Source: Saccopteryx bilineata | Lineage: Eukaryota; Chordata; Mammalia; Chiroptera; Emballonuridae | DNA: 64,000 nt | Assembly (NCBI RefSeq): GCF_036850765.1 | Contig: NC_089492.1 | Location: 294,708,590-294,772,589 of the forward strand | Direction: 5' to 3' | Shown here: piece after piece, positions 11,947-25,295 of the stretch | How positions within the stretch are numbered: position 1 is the first letter of the stretch | Layout of the letters: each line of letters begins with the position of its first letter | Notes under the pieces: model-generated | What the model was told of the DNA's origin: nothing | The model's input: the letters and a program-made list of their open reading frames with translations, nothing else | Databases searched by the model: none | Position numbers and translations under genes: made by a program

Positions 11947-12937
11947 CGCCTGACCTGTGGTGGAACAGTGGATAAAGTGTTGTTGACCTGGGAATGCTGA
12001 GGTTGCAGGTTCAAAACCGTGGGCTTGCCTGACCAGGCGGTGGCACAGTGGATACAGAGTCGGACTGGGATGCAGAAGAACCAGGTTCGAGACCCTGAGG
12101 TCTCCAACTTGAGCACAGGCTCATCTGATTAGAGCAAAAGTTCACTGGCTTGAACCCAAGGTCACTGGCTCGAGCAAGGGGTTACTCAGTCTGCTGAAGG
12201 CCCGCAGTCAAAGCAGATATGAGAAAGCAATCAATGAACAGCTAAGGTGTTGCACACGCAACGAAAAACTAATGATTGATGCTTCTCATCTCTCCATTCC
12301 TGTCTGTCTGTCCCTGTCTATCCCTCTCTCTGACTCTCTGTCTCTGTAAAAAAAAACAACAACAGGCCCTGGCCGGTTGGCTCAGCAGTAGAGCGTCGGC
12401 CTGGCGTGCGGGGGACCCGGGTTCGAGTCCCGGCCAGGGCACATAGGAGAAGCGCCCATTTGCTTCTCTATCCCCCCCCTTCCTCTCTGTCTCTCTCTTC
12501 CCCTCCCGCAGCCAAGGCTCCATTGGAGCAAAGATGGCCCGGGCGCTGGGGATGGCTCCTTGGCCTCTGCCCCAGGCGCTAGAGTGGCTCTGGTCGCGGC
12601 AGAGCGACGCCCCGGAGGGGCAGAGCGACGCCCCGGAGGGGCAGAGCATCATCCCTGGTGGGCAGAGCGTCGCCCAGTGCCGGGTGGATCCCGGTCGGGC
12701 GCATGCGGGAGTCTGTCTGACCGTCTCTCCCCGTTTCCAGCTTCAGAAAAATACAAAAGAACAAAAACAAAAACAACAACAACAACAAAAAAAACAAACA
12801 AAACCCTGGGCTTGCCTGGTCAAGGCACATATGGGAGTTGATGCTTTCTGCTCCTCCCCCTTTTCTCTCTCTCTCTCTCTCTCTAAAAAAACTAAAACTA
12901 AATAAAGTTAAAAAAATAAAAAATAAAAATAAATAAA
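11947..12937 (+). repeat. Nested F3 > F2 > F1 SINEs
   Basis: An F3 copy (11947-12028 and 12795-12937) is interrupted by an F2 copy (12029-12360), whose tail received an F1 copy (12364-12770). The F3 break is marked by AAAACCGTGGGCTTGCCT before and AAAACCCTGGGCTTGCCT after. Insertion order F3, F2, F1 follows directly. Confidence 0.9.
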
Positions 12938-12951
12938 AGAATCATCTAGCT

Positions 12952-13284
12952 TGACCAGGCGGTGGCACAGTGGATAGAGCATCGGACTGGGATATGGAGG
13001 ACCCAGGTTCGAGACCCCGAGGTCGCCAGCTTGAGTGCGGGCTCATCTGGCTTGAGCAAGACACACCAGCTTGAGCTCAAGATCACTGGCTGGAGCAAGG
13101 GATCACTGGGTCTGCTGCAGCGCCCCGGTCAAGGCACATATGAGAAAGCAATCAATGAATAACTAAGGAGCCACAACAAATAATTGATGTTTCTCATCTC
13201 TCTCTCTTCCTGTCTGTCTGTCCCTAAATGTCCCCTTCTCTGACTCTCTGTCTCTGCCACCAAAAATAAATAAATAAATAAATA
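12952..13284 (+). repeat. F2 SINE beside the F3 nest
   Basis: Target copies of AGAAT(C/G)ATCTAG lie at 12938 and 13285; the same word also precedes the F3 copy at 11934. Confidence 0.85.
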
Positions 13285-13477
13285 AAGAATGATCTAGACT
13301 CAGATCTTACACCTTTCATAAATACTTTTTCAAAATGGATAACAGAAATAGATGCAAAACACAGAACTATAATATACCTGCAAAATAACAAAAGAAAATG
13401 TAGGACCTCATATTTGGCAATGACTTTTTCACTATTACACCAAAAGCACAATCCATGAAAGAAAAACTGGGTAATAT

Positions 13478-13886
13478 GGCCTGACCAGGAGATGGCACAG
13501 TAGATACAAGCGTCAGCCTGGGACACTGAGGACCCAGGTTTGAGACCCCAAGGTCACTGGCTTAAGCGCAGGCTCACCAGCTTGAGTGCGGGGTCACTAG
13601 CCTGCGCATGGGATCATAGATATGACCTCATGGTCACTGGCTTGAAGCCCAAGGTCGCTGGCTTGAGCAAGGGCTCACTAGCTCTGCTGTAGCCTCCTGG
13701 TCAAGGCACATATGAGAAAGCAATCAATGAACAACTAAGGTGCCACAGTGAAGAATTGATGCTTCTCATCTCTCTCCCTTCCTGTCTGTTCTGTCCCTAT
13801 CTGTTTGTCTCTCTCACTAAAAAAAAAAAAAAAAAAAAAATAAAAAAATAAAAAAAAAAAAATAAAAAAATAAAAAATAAAAAAAC
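13478..13886 (+). repeat. F2 SINE with long A/T tail
   Basis: TSD AAACTGGGTAATATGG / AAACTAGGTAATATGG. The tail 13819-13885 is A-rich with repeated AAAAAAT units. Confidence 0.88.
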
Positions 13887-13963
13887 ATAACAAAACTAGG
13901 TAATATGGCCTTGATTAAAGTAAAAACCTGTATTGTGTAAAAGATAGTTAAAACTTGAAAAGA

Positions 13964-14161
13964 GGTCCCAGTTGTGGTGCTCAGCGGATAGAGAGTCGTC
14001 CTGGTGAACCCAGGTTGCAGGTTCGACTCCTAGTCAGTGGTTAGCGCATGTACGAAAGTAGCCAATGAGTGCACAACCACATGGAACAGCTAAGTGAAAC
14101 AGCAAGTTGATGCCTCCTCTCTCTCTCTCCCTTCCACCCTCTCTCAAATCAATGGAAAAAG
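13964..14161 (+). repeat. F4 SINE
   Basis: GGTTCGACTCCTAGTCAG B-box region, CCAATGAGTGCACAACCACA segment and a CTCAAATCAATGG end. Confidence 0.75.
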
Positions 14162-15066
14162 AAAATTTAGATATATAAAAAGATATTCACCTGTCACTAG
14201 GGAACTGCAAATTAAAGCAACAGTGGTAAAACATACCACTATACCCCTATTTTAATGGCTAATATTCAAAACACTGAACATTAAATGCTGATAAAGGGCA
14301 ACAGAAACAGAAACAAACTCTCATTCAGTGCTGGTGAGAACACAAAGTGGTACAACCTCTTTGGAAGATAGTTTCTTACCAAACTACACATACTTTTTAC
14401 TATGACCCAACACATCATGCTCCAAACAAATTGAAAACTTATGTCCAGATAAAACTTACATATGAATATTGAAGTCTTATTCAGAAATAAAACTTGGAAG
14501 CAACCAAGACGTTCTTCAGTACATGAATGGGTCAACTTCAGTGAATCCATACAAGGGAATGTTAGTCAGTGATACCATGTACACAGATCTATCTATACAG
14601 CAGCTTTATTGGTAACAGCCCAAATCTGGCAACAACTCAACTATCCACTAAAGAGCTGAATGGATAAAAAATCTATTGTGGTTTTATCCATACAATGGAA
14701 CAATATCTGACCATACAAATGAATAAGTATCAATATATGTCATAGGATGGAGTCATCTCAAAATAGTCATGGTTACTGAGAAAAGCCAGAGTCCTCCATT
14801 CAGTCCTTAGGACATATATTACATCAAATAATAGAAAATGCTTGCTGTTTCTTTTTGGTGAATTGTGGGAAAGGGATATAGAAAGAACCAGGAGGAGAGG
14901 GTTACAAAGGGCCGCAAGAAGTCCCCTTGCGTCGCTGTTGGACTTGTTCATTATTTTCATTGTGGTGATGGTTTCTCAGGCATATCCACATGCTGAAACA
15001 TTTTACACTTTTCAATGTGCCGTTTATTTCATGTTCATCGTTATCTCAATAAAAACACTCAGATTT

Positions 15067-15458
15067 AGCCCTGGCCAGTTGGCTAAGCGGTTAAGTGTCG
15101 GCCCAGTGTGTGGATGTCCTGGGTTCAATTCCCAGCCAGGGCAAACAGGAGAAGTGCCCACCTGTTTCTCCACCCTCCACCCTCTCCTTTCTCTCTGTCT
15201 CTTTCTTCCCCTCCTGCAGCCAAGGCTCCATTGGAGCAAAGTTGGCCCAGGCCCTGAGGACGGATCCATGGCCTCCACCTCAGGCGCTAGAATGGCTCTG
15301 GTTGCAACAGAGCAATGCCCCAGATGGGCAGAGCATCGCCCCCTGTGGACATGCTGGGTGGATCCTGTTCGGGTGCATGTAGGAGTCTGTCTGACTGCCT
15401 CCCCACTTCTAACTTCAGAAAAATACAAAAAAAAGTACAAAATAAAACAAAAAAACAA
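15067..15458 (+). repeat. F1 SINE
   Basis: TSD CAGATTTA at 15060 and 15459; inserted at the 3' end of the L1. Confidence 0.88.
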
Positions 15459-15673
15459 ACAGATTTACCATCCCTCTTAAAAGGTCACATCAGCCAACTG
15501 TTTGGTTCTACCATACCCTTTGCCCCACAATTTGGGAGGGTGGGCCCCGAAGGGAGCAATGAACTCTGTTTTCCACTCCATACCCGAGGAATACTGGCTG
15601 GGTCTAAGAAGCCCTTCCTCTAGACTTCTCTTTTGTCAGGGCTGGTGCGTGATGGCCCTAACATCAACAGCCC

Positions 15674-16366
15674 AGCCTGATCAGGCAGTGGCGCAGTGGA
15701 TAGAGCATCAGACTGGGATGCCGAGGACCCAGGTTCGAGACCCCCGAGGGCACCAGCTTGAGCGTGGGCTCATCTGGTTTGAGCAAAGCTCACCAGCTTG
15801 GACCCAAGGTCGCTGGCTCGAGCAATAGGTTACTCAGTCTGCTGAAGGTCCACAGTCAAGGCACATATGAGAGAGCAATCAATGAACAACTAATGTGTCA
15901 CAATGCGCAACGAAAAACTAATGATTGATGCTTATCTCTTTGTTCCTGTGTCTGTACCTGTCTATCCCTCTCTCTGACTCTCTGTCTCTGTAAAAAAGAA
16001 AAATTGGCCCTGGCCAGTTGGCTCAGTGATGGAGCGTCAGCCTGGCGTGCAGGAGTCCCGGGTTCGATTCCCGGCCAGGGCACACAGGAGAAGCGCCCAT
16101 CTGCTTCTCCACCCCTCCCCCTCTCCTTCCCCTCCTGCAGCCAAGGCTCCATTGGAGCATGGTTTGCCCAGGCACTGAGGATGGCTCTGTGGCCTCTGCC
16201 TCGGGTGCTAGAATGGCTCTGGATGCAACAGAGCAATGCCCTACAGGGGCAGAGCATCGCCCCCTGGTGGGCATGCCGGGTGGATCCCGGTCAGGCGCAT
16301 GCGGGAGTCTGACTGCCTCCCTGTTTCCAACTTCGGAAAAATACAAAAAAATAAAAATAAAAAAAA
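15674..16366 (+). repeat. F2 SINE with F1 SINE in its tail
   Basis: F2 at 15674-15998, F1 at 16005-16350. One TSD pair, ATCAACAGCCCAG (15663 and 16367), flanks both, so F1 entered the F2 tail. Confidence 0.88.
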
Positions 16367-16439
16367 ATCAACAGCCCAGGGAGCTAGAGGAATCTACAAA
16401 CCTTTAGAGAACTTACTCTGATAGTGGCCTGAGAATTAT

Positions 16440-17786
16440 GCTCACTCTATGCAGACACAGGCAAAAATCACAGAGGTTTTTTTGCATATAACACTTTTAA
16501 AATAGAGACACACATCCTCTCCTTGGTCAGTCATGCCCACTCAGTTATCTAAGTATTTCTAGACAAATTATGATTTGCACCATGCCATCTGTAGTCCTTC
16601 TAGTCAATGACAGCTGCCCATGGGACTCTGGACATCGGGGAACGGCCCCGGTACAGGTCCATGAGACAGAAATCCCTGAAAGTGCTGGGGAATACGGGGC
16701 ATTTCTTAAGAAAAAGGGACCCAATTCATTATTGCTTCCCGAAGCCCTTGAAGTATTTCACACCAACTATGCCCTTCTTAGAATAAACTCCAGGCTCACA
16801 GACAGGCCCGATTTCCAGGTCTAAGGATTAGGCACACAAATCTCCTCAGTTTTTTTCTAGCAAGCTTTGGACAACAATGGAAATTAGGCCAAATTAGACT
16901 GTTGTTCCTTTCTCAGGCACATGAACCTGGTACCAACAGAAGGTATTTCTCCCTTTGTGTAGGCATAACCCAGTTTTGTTTTGAATTTCATTGGTTGATT
17001 CTTGTGCCCTGACTAGGGATTGAACCCGCAACCTTGATGTATCAGGACAATGTTCTGACCAACTGAGCTACTTGGCTAGCACAGAACCCAGTTTTTTCTC
17101 AATCCATGTCATGTAGAAAACAGGCCTCCCTGCAAGAGTCAAGGCTGCCCCACCAGGCCTATATCACGGCACAAACAAGAGCAGCCAGGGGCAGACAGTT
17201 CCAACGGTGGGTGATTTGGAAGCAGGATGAGTAGGTCATGGCTCTCATGTTTATAGTTGACTTTGTCCAAGAAGAAGAGACATCTTGTCTGGAAATTCCC
17301 AGCAGACTCCCACTGAGATCCTTGTGGCCAGGGCTAGATAGATCATGTCCACTCAGAACCCAATCATGGGGGAGAAAGTGAGGACCTTCAGTGGGCTCAG
17401 AACACCCATGATTCACAACCAGGAGTGAGAGAGAGAGTGCAGGAGTCTGCCTTCCCTGAGCATAGTGGGGTAATTGACACACTGTGGGACCTTGATGGTT
17501 TTTGCCATGAACACTGGCGTGGATAGGACCGCCATTAAAGAGCTATGCGCGGTTCAGAAAAGTGCAACGTACCTCATGAAGTCTCCACACGCGCATGGTA
17601 CTTACTGAGAATGTCCTCAGGCCAGATACACGAAGGTCCAAGTTTCATCTGCTGGTTGATGGCTCCCTCACACCAGGTCCAGACCTTTTCTATGGCCTGA
17701 GTCCTAAGGCTGACCAAGGAGACAGCACCTATGTTCTGCACTCAGAGGGCCTTTTTCTGGTGCGAATTTTCTGGTGCTAGACAAGT
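16440..17786. other. Region downstream of unit A; mostly unique
   Basis: Apart from a diverged F4 SINE head in reverse at about 17001-17092, I see no repeat or gene. It may contain the unit A 3' UTR; no obvious minus-strand AATAAA was found. Confidence 0.4.
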
Positions 17787-19603
17787 TTAAGGGATGGAGT
17801 TCAAAGGGCCATCAAAACTGTTGCAGTCCTGAGGCCCTTCTCCAGTGTGAACTTTCTGGTGGCGAACCAGGTGGGAACTCCGGCTGTAAGCCTTCCCGCA
17901 TTCGCGGCACACGTATGGCTTTTCTCCTGTGTGAACTCTCTGGTGCAGGATGAGGCTCGAGTTGCGGCTAAAGAACTTCCCACATTCACTGCACTCATAA
18001 GGCCTTGCTCCTGTGTGAACCTTCTTGTGCTGAACGAGGTGGGAGCTGCTGATGTAGGCTTTCCCGCACTCGCCACACACGTAAGGCCGTGCTCCGGTGT
18101 GAACTCTCTGGTGTAGGATGAGGCTGGAGTTGTGGCTGAAGCACTTCCCGCATTCGCCGCACGCGTAAGGCTTGGCTCCGGTGTGGATTCTCCGGTGCAC
18201 AATGAGGTTGGAGCTGTGGCTGAAGAACTTCCCACACTCGCCACACTCGTAAGGCCTTTCCCCTGTGTGGATTTTCTGGTGCTGCACGAGGGTGTCCTTG
18301 CGGCTGAAGGCCTTCCCGCACTCACGGCACTCATAGGGCCTCGCTCCCGTGTGAATTATCTGGTGCTGGACGAGTGTGTCTTTGCAGCTGAAGGCCTTCC
18401 CACACTTGCTGCATACGTAAGATCTTGCTCCAGTGTGGACCCTCCGGTGTTTAATGAGGCTAGAGTTATGGCTGAAGAATTTCCCACACTCGACACACTC
18501 ATAGGGCCTTGCACCAGTGTGAATCCGCCAGTGTTCAATCAGGTGGGAACTCTGGCTAAAGAATTTCCCGCACTCGCTGCACTCATATGGCCTCTCTCCA
18601 GTGTGGAACCTCTGGTGCTGGACCAGTGTGTCCTTGCGGCTGAAGGCCTTTCCACACTCACCGCACTTGTAAGGCTTCTCTCCCGTGTGGATCCTCTGGT
18701 GCTGGACAAGGTGGGAGCTTCTGCTGTAGGCCTTCCCGCACTCACTGCAGTCGTAAGACCTCTCTCCCGTGTGGACTCTCTGGTGCTGGATGAGCGTGTC
18801 CTTGCGGCTGAAGGTCTTGCCGCACTCATTGCACGTATAATGTCTTTTCTCCGCGTGAAATTTCTGGTGTGTTTTTAGGTGGGATGGGTACATGAAGGCC
18901 TTCCCACACTCCTTGCACATGTGGGATGCTTCTCCAGTGGGAATTTTTCTGTCGTGAACGCGAGATGATTTCTCCTTGGAAACATTTCCACATGGCAGGC
19001 ATCTAACAGGTCTCACTTGAGTGTGAGCTATCTGTTTTTCCAGCAGGGTGAGGGGACCCAGGAAGGCTTTCCCATCGTCGTTGCCGCCATTGAAAAGCAC
19101 CAGCGCATCAGGGTTGCCCTGGTGTCCCCCGAAGCCGGCGCCATGTGGAAAATATTCCAGGAACCCAGTCCTCTTAAACGGGCTCAGTCCACAGCGAACG
19201 GTCTGGCGCTGGAAGGGGCCAGAGCTGTCCAGCAGGTCCGTCCCATTCTCCCTGCAAGAAAAGGGACTCCCTGACGTGGGGACGGTGTAGCTCTTCACAA
19301 AGGAGGCCATACCATCATTCCTGTTGAAGGGCTTTTCTCTGGTATACTGCTGCTGGCGCTGGTCACAGTAGGCACTGAACAGAAACCCTCCTCTGCATGG
19401 GCCACGGGTGTCCAGTCTCTGTGCGGGGCAGGACGGCTGATATTCAGCCAGCGGCACAAGGTCTTTCAAGAGCGGGTCACACACTTCACACTGGTGGGAT
19501 TTCTGGATAAGTGGCCCTGAATCGGGAGCCCTGACCTGTAGCACTGCAGCAGAAGTATTGTGCTCAGGAGGGGTCTCCCTGTGGTCCGTTTCCCACCAGC
19601 AAT
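17787..19603 (-). CDS. Unit A, last coding exon: 13-finger KRAB zinc-finger protein
   Basis: This is the terminal exon of an intact KZFP, a predicted sequence-specific DNA-binding nuclear repressor. The acceptor is TTTCAG at 19604-19610 (minus strand), and the exon completes the codon split by KRAB-A. With exons at 29208-29240 and 22078-22204 the CDS is 1977 nt, 658 aa plus stop. Residues about 54-280 are the usual family linker (start [10 protein letters not shown], then a degenerate finger around CEVC and a REKPF segment). Residues 281-639 (18923 down to 17847) hold 13 consecutive C2H2 fingers of 23 aa with 5-aa linkers, every Cys and His present. Fingers 2, 4 and 8 share the recognition segment RKDTL, and finger 7 has CKDTL. 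Six of twelve linkers read TGAR/TGAK instead of TGEK. The closest relatives are probably the human 19q13.43 genes of the ZNF416/ZNF154/ZNF671 kind, but I do not claim an ortholog. No clear AATAAA was found downstream. Confidence 0.93.
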
Positions 19604-20434
19604 CTGAAAGCAGAGAAAAGCCGGTAAGGTACATGTGCACTCCAGTGGCAAGCAGCAGCACTAGCACACACGTGTGTGTGTGTGTGACACACCGAGGAAG
19701 GAGTCCTCTGGCTGCAGGACAGGAAGAGGGAGCCGGGATAGGGGTGAGGGAAGGCCCGCTGATAGTCCCGGGCCTCTGAAGGTCACAGAATGGGGGAACT
19801 CTAATGCTGGGGAAAGACACAAAGATGGTGGACAGCAGAGAGAGAAGAGGTTTCAGCGGGGCCTTGGCCGCTGGCATCTGGTCAGCTCTGCACCAAAGGC
19901 TGTGTGTCCAGGCCCAGAAAGACCCAATAGCAAAGGTCGCTGTTCGGCTCTTAAGGACTGTTTAAGGACATGTGCACAAGTGATGACACGTTCAAGAAGC
20001 CAATGCCACGGAGCACTGCAGAGGGAGTAGAGAATGAGCGAGACACAGAGGCCAGAGAAGTGGGGAAACATCCAAGGGATGGCGACAGAACAGGGATGAC
20101 AAGTGGGCCACACTATGAGTGAACAAGGGAAAGGGAGAAATGAGGTCTTGCTATCGACGGGAGCAAGAAAACACTGGTGCACACAGAGCAGGTTGAAGGG
20201 AGGATTTGAACCCAGGCCCTAAAGGGACCTTCTCCCCCCTCCCTGTTCTGCAGGCCAGACCCTCTATGTGTGGCTGTGGTCAGGTGTGCCCTGCAGTCAC
20301 CAAGGCCTTCAGTCGGTCTCCCTCTGGGAAACTGTGCGGGGTCTGGCAGAAGGAAGTCATAAAGGAAACACAGGGCAGATAAGTGATCCAAGTAGAGCCA
20401 ACCACAGAAAATAAAAAGGTTAAAAAAGAACTTC

Positions 20435-20719
20435 TAGCCTGACCAGGCAGTGGCGCAGTGGACAGAGCATCGGACTGGGATGTGGAGGACCCAGGTTCGA
20501 GACCCCGAGGTCACTGGCTTGAGTGCGGACTCATCTGGTTTGAGCAACAAGGTCACTCGCTGTGCTGTAGCCCCCTGGTCAAGGCACATATGAGAAAGCA
20601 ATCAATGAACAACTATTGCTTCTGCAATGAAGAACTAATGCTTCTCATCTCCCTCCCTTCTTGTCTGTCTGTCTCTATCTGTCCCTCTCTCTGTCTCTGT
20701 CACAAAAAAACCCCAAACA
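20435..20719 (+). repeat. F2 SINE in unit A intron
   Basis: TSD AAAGAACTTC (20426 and 20721). Not present at the matching place in unit C. Confidence 0.88.
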
Positions 20720-21257
20720 TAAAGAACTTCAAAGGAGGATTTGGCAGAAGAGCCCTGAGACCTCTGCAAGCAGTGACCATGTCAATACCCACAATTCCTG
20801 GCAGAGTGGGGCCCCAGGAAATGTCAGCTGGAGAATGAGGGCAGAACATGGAACACAGAGGTACCACAGAGGTGGACAGTCACCTGACCTGGGAGCTCCC
20901 ATGCCATACAGAATCTGTTGAGCCAACTGAAAAAGCCCTGATCTCTCACCTGTTCCTGCAAACCTTGAGACAGCAAGTGTGGGGATGGTCCAGTGATGCA
21001 GGGACATCACACACGACCCAGCTCTGGCACCATCGCACTTACTGTGGGTGGGACCAGACACAGTGATCTGGCCGGACAGCAAGGGCGGCCCCTAGAGTAC
21101 AGGGGAATAAGCAAACCCCAAGAACACTGGAGTGGGTGCGAGGGCATGTGGATGTATGCCTTGGAGAAGTCCCCCAGGAAAGCCTCCCTCCTGGTATTCT
21201 TGCCCTTAGATGAGCCCTGATTGTAGACTAGACTGACTGATCCATTTATTGTTATTA

Positions 21258-21593
21258 TTTTTTTATTTTAATTATTTTTTAGTGAGCGAGAGAAAGAGAT
21301 AGAGACAGAAAGACAGAAAGGGGGAGGGATGAGAAGCATCAACTCACAGTTGCGGCACTTTAGTTGTTCATTGATTGCTTTCTCATATGTGACTTGTCTG
21401 GGGGGCTACAGCAGAGTGAGTGACCCCTTGCTCAAGCCAGTGACCTTAGACTCAAGCCAGCAACCCTGCAGTAATGTCGATGATCCCACACTAAAGCCGG
21501 AGAGCCTCTCGGAGAGTCATTGGGATTTTGAACCAATGACTTCAGCGTGCCAGGTCCATGCTCTATCCAGTGTGCCACCACTGGTCAGGCAGG
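21258..21593 (-). repeat. F2 SINE, older subtype
   Basis: Contains the TGTCGATGATCCCACAC segment; head ends GTGCCACCACTGGTCAGGC. Confidence 0.8.
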
Positions 21594-21649
21594 GAGTGAT
21601 CCATTTCTAAAGAAAAGAATGTAACAAAAATTATGGTATGTCACAGTCA

Positions 21650-23150
<1,501 letters not shown>

Positions 23151-23282
23151 CAGTCCTCAGTTCCAAGTTTTGATTTTCCAGTTATTAACAGTACTGCCAC
23201 TGTGACCTGAAGATCCTCCCTCCTACATGTAATCCACGGCTCCACTCCATTCCACACATTAGCTGCCACCTATTTTTTTCTT

Positions 23283-23595
23283 TTTTTTTTTGTGGCAGAG
23301 ACAGAGAGAGTCAGAGAAAGGGACAGACAGACACGAAGGGAGAGAGATGAGAAACATCAATACTTCGTTGCGGTTCCTTAGTTGTTCATTGATTGATTTC
23401 TGATATGTGCCTTGACTGGGGGGCTACAGCAGACCGAGTGACCCTTGCTCAAGCCATCAACCTTGGGCTCAAGCTGGTGAGCCTTGCTCAAACCAGATGA
23501 GCCCATGCTCAGGCTGGCAACCTTGGAGTCTCGAACCTGGATCCTCCACATCCCAGTCCGACGCTCTATCCACTGCGACACCGCCTGGTGAGGTG
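23283..23595 (-). repeat. F2 SINE
   Basis: TSD AGCTGCCACCT at 23262 and 23597. Confidence 0.88.
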
Positions 23596-23679
23596 AGCTG
23601 CCACCTTTTGAACTTCTTCGAGCAAAAATCCTGTGCCCAGCTTGATGCCTCAAGTAAGGGGTCTTTGGGATGTTTTTTC

Positions 23680-23858
23680 CCACTGATTTGAGAGAGAAAG
23701 GGAGAGAGAATGAGGAGCATCAAGTCACCACTATACCTAGTTGTTCCATTAAGTTGAGCATTCAAAGATTGCTTCTTGTACGTACCCTGACCAAGGATTA
23801 AATCTGTGACCTCAGTGTGCTGGGATGACACTATCCACTGAGCCACCCAGCCAGATCT
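23680..23858 (-). repeat. F4-like SINE
   Basis: ATTTGAGAGAGAAAGGGAG tail and TACCCTGACCAAGGATTAAA head region in reverse. Confidence 0.65.
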
Positions 23859-24005
23859 CTGGGACTTCTTAAACATGCCAAAAGCCTAATTCTTCATAGA
23901 GCTACTGAAAGTTGCCGTATTTCCCCATGTATTAGATGCTCCCGGGTAAAAGATGCATCTTAATTTTGAGGCCCAAAATTTGAAAAAAAAATGTATTACA
24001 TAAAG

Positions 24006-24742
24006 TTACCGAATGCAAGCCCTTCCTTGCCTGTTGGTTCAGAGGTAGAGCATCGGCCTGGCGTGTGGAAGTCCTGGGTTCTATTTCCGGCCAGGGCATA
24101 CAGGAGAAGCGCCCATCTGCCTTTCCACCCTTCCCCCTCTCCTTTCTCTCTCTTCCTTCCCCTCCCACAGCAAAGGCTCCATTGGAGCAAAGTTGGCCCG
24201 GGTGCTGAGGACGGCTCCATGGCCTCCACCTCAAGCACTAGAATGGTTCCAGTTGCAATAGAGCAGGGGTTGGAAACCTTTTTGGCTGAGAGAGCCATGA
24301 ACACCACATATTTTAAAATGTAATTCTGCGAGAGCCATACAACAACCCGTGTATGTTATGCATTATCCAAAAAAATTTGGTGTTGTCCCAGAGAACAGCT
24401 GTGATTGGCTCCAGCCACCCGCAACCATGAACATGAGCAGTAGGAAATGAATGGATTCTAATACATGAGAATGTTTTATATTTTTAACTTTTTTTTAAAT
24501 TAAAGATTTGTCTGCAAGCTAGATGCAACCATCAAAAGAGCCACATCTTTTTAAAAAAAAAGAGCCACATGTGGCTTGGGAGCCATGGGTTCCTGACCCC
24601 TGCAATAGAGCAATGCCCCAATGCCCCAAATGGGCGGAGCATCGCCCCCTCGTGGGCATGCCAGGTGGATCTGGGTTGGGGGCATACCAGAGTCTGTCTC
24701 TCTGCCTCCGTTTCTCACTTCAGAAAAATACCCCCCAAAAAA
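24006..24742 (+). repeat. F1 SINE split by a hAT element
   Basis: The two halves (24006-24263 and 24603-24742) join cleanly once the insert and one TSD copy are removed. Confidence 0.88.
24264..24602. mobile_element. hAT non-autonomous element inside F1 SINE
   Basis: The 339-bp element has ends CAGGGGTTGGAAACC and GGTTCCTGACCCCTG with perfect 8-bp TSD CAATAGAG (24256-24263, 24603-24610). A relative lies inverted at 56017-56333. Confidence 0.92.
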
Positions 24743-24879
24743 GTTATTGAACTCAAGTTTTATTCATCATAAAATTCATACAAGCATGAAAAATCAGGAA
24801 ATGCAAGTTAAAATACATCTACAACCACTGTATAAGACGGACCCAGTTTTAGACCCCAAATTTTTTGGGGGCGGGGATT

Positions 24880-25257
24880 GTGTCTTTTTTTTTTTTTTTG
24901 TATTTTTCTGAAGTTGGAAAAGGGGAGGCAGTCAGACTCCTGCATGCACCCAACCGGGATCCACCCAGCATGCCCACCAGGAGGCGATGCTCTGCCTATC
25001 TGGGACGTTGCTAAGTCGTATCCAAAGCCATTCTAGTGCTTGAGGCAGAGGCCATAGAGCCATCCTCAGCGCCCGGGCCAACCTTGCTCCAATGGAGCCT
25101 TGGTTTTGGGAGGGGAAGAGAGAGACAGAGAGGAAGGAGAGGGGAAGGGGTGGAGAAGCAGATGGGCGCTTCTCTTGTGTGCTCTGGCTGGGAATCGAAC
25201 CTGGAACTCCTGCACGCCAGGCCAACGCTCTACCACTGAGCCAACCGGCCAGGGCGG
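24880..25257 (-). repeat. F1 SINE
   Basis: TSD GGCGGGGATTGT-like copies (GGGCGGGGATTGTGTCTT at 24870; GGCGGGGGATTGTATCTT at 25254). Confidence 0.88.
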
Positions 25258-25295
25258 GGGATTGTATCTTATACGTGGGGAAATACAGTATTCCT

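Larger units (their letters stand above)
10880..15062 (+). mobile_element. Old L1, ORF2 to 3' end, broken by SINEs
   Basis: L1 pieces lie at 10880-11167, 11475-11572, 11735-11946, 13285-13477, 13887-13963 and 14162-15062. They hold ORF2-like stretches (CATCAAATTACAAACTTCTG, the GGTGAGAACACAAAGTGG region) and end at TATCTCAATAAAAACACT, a typical L1 3' terminus. Stops are frequent and no frame stays open. All four SINE families inserted in it. Confidence 0.8.
23920..25283. mobile_element. TA-flanked MITE carrying two SINEs and a hAT
   Basis: Inverted ends TTTCCCCATGTATTAGATG and ATCTTATACGTGGGGAAA lie between TA dinucleotides. Inside are an F1 SINE (24006-24742, itself split by a hAT) and a minus F1 SINE (24880-25257). 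Element-only length is about 290 bp. A relative with the same ends stands at 62366-62993. Confidence 0.78.

Noticed and set aside
14842..15480. 212-codon open frame on plus
   Set aside because: Runs from L1 3' UTR into an F1 SINE; chance fusion of two repeats.
18132..18878. 248-codon open frame on the plus strand over the zinc fingers
   Set aside because: It is the antisense shadow of the finger array, kept open by the 84-bp periodicity of the fingers.
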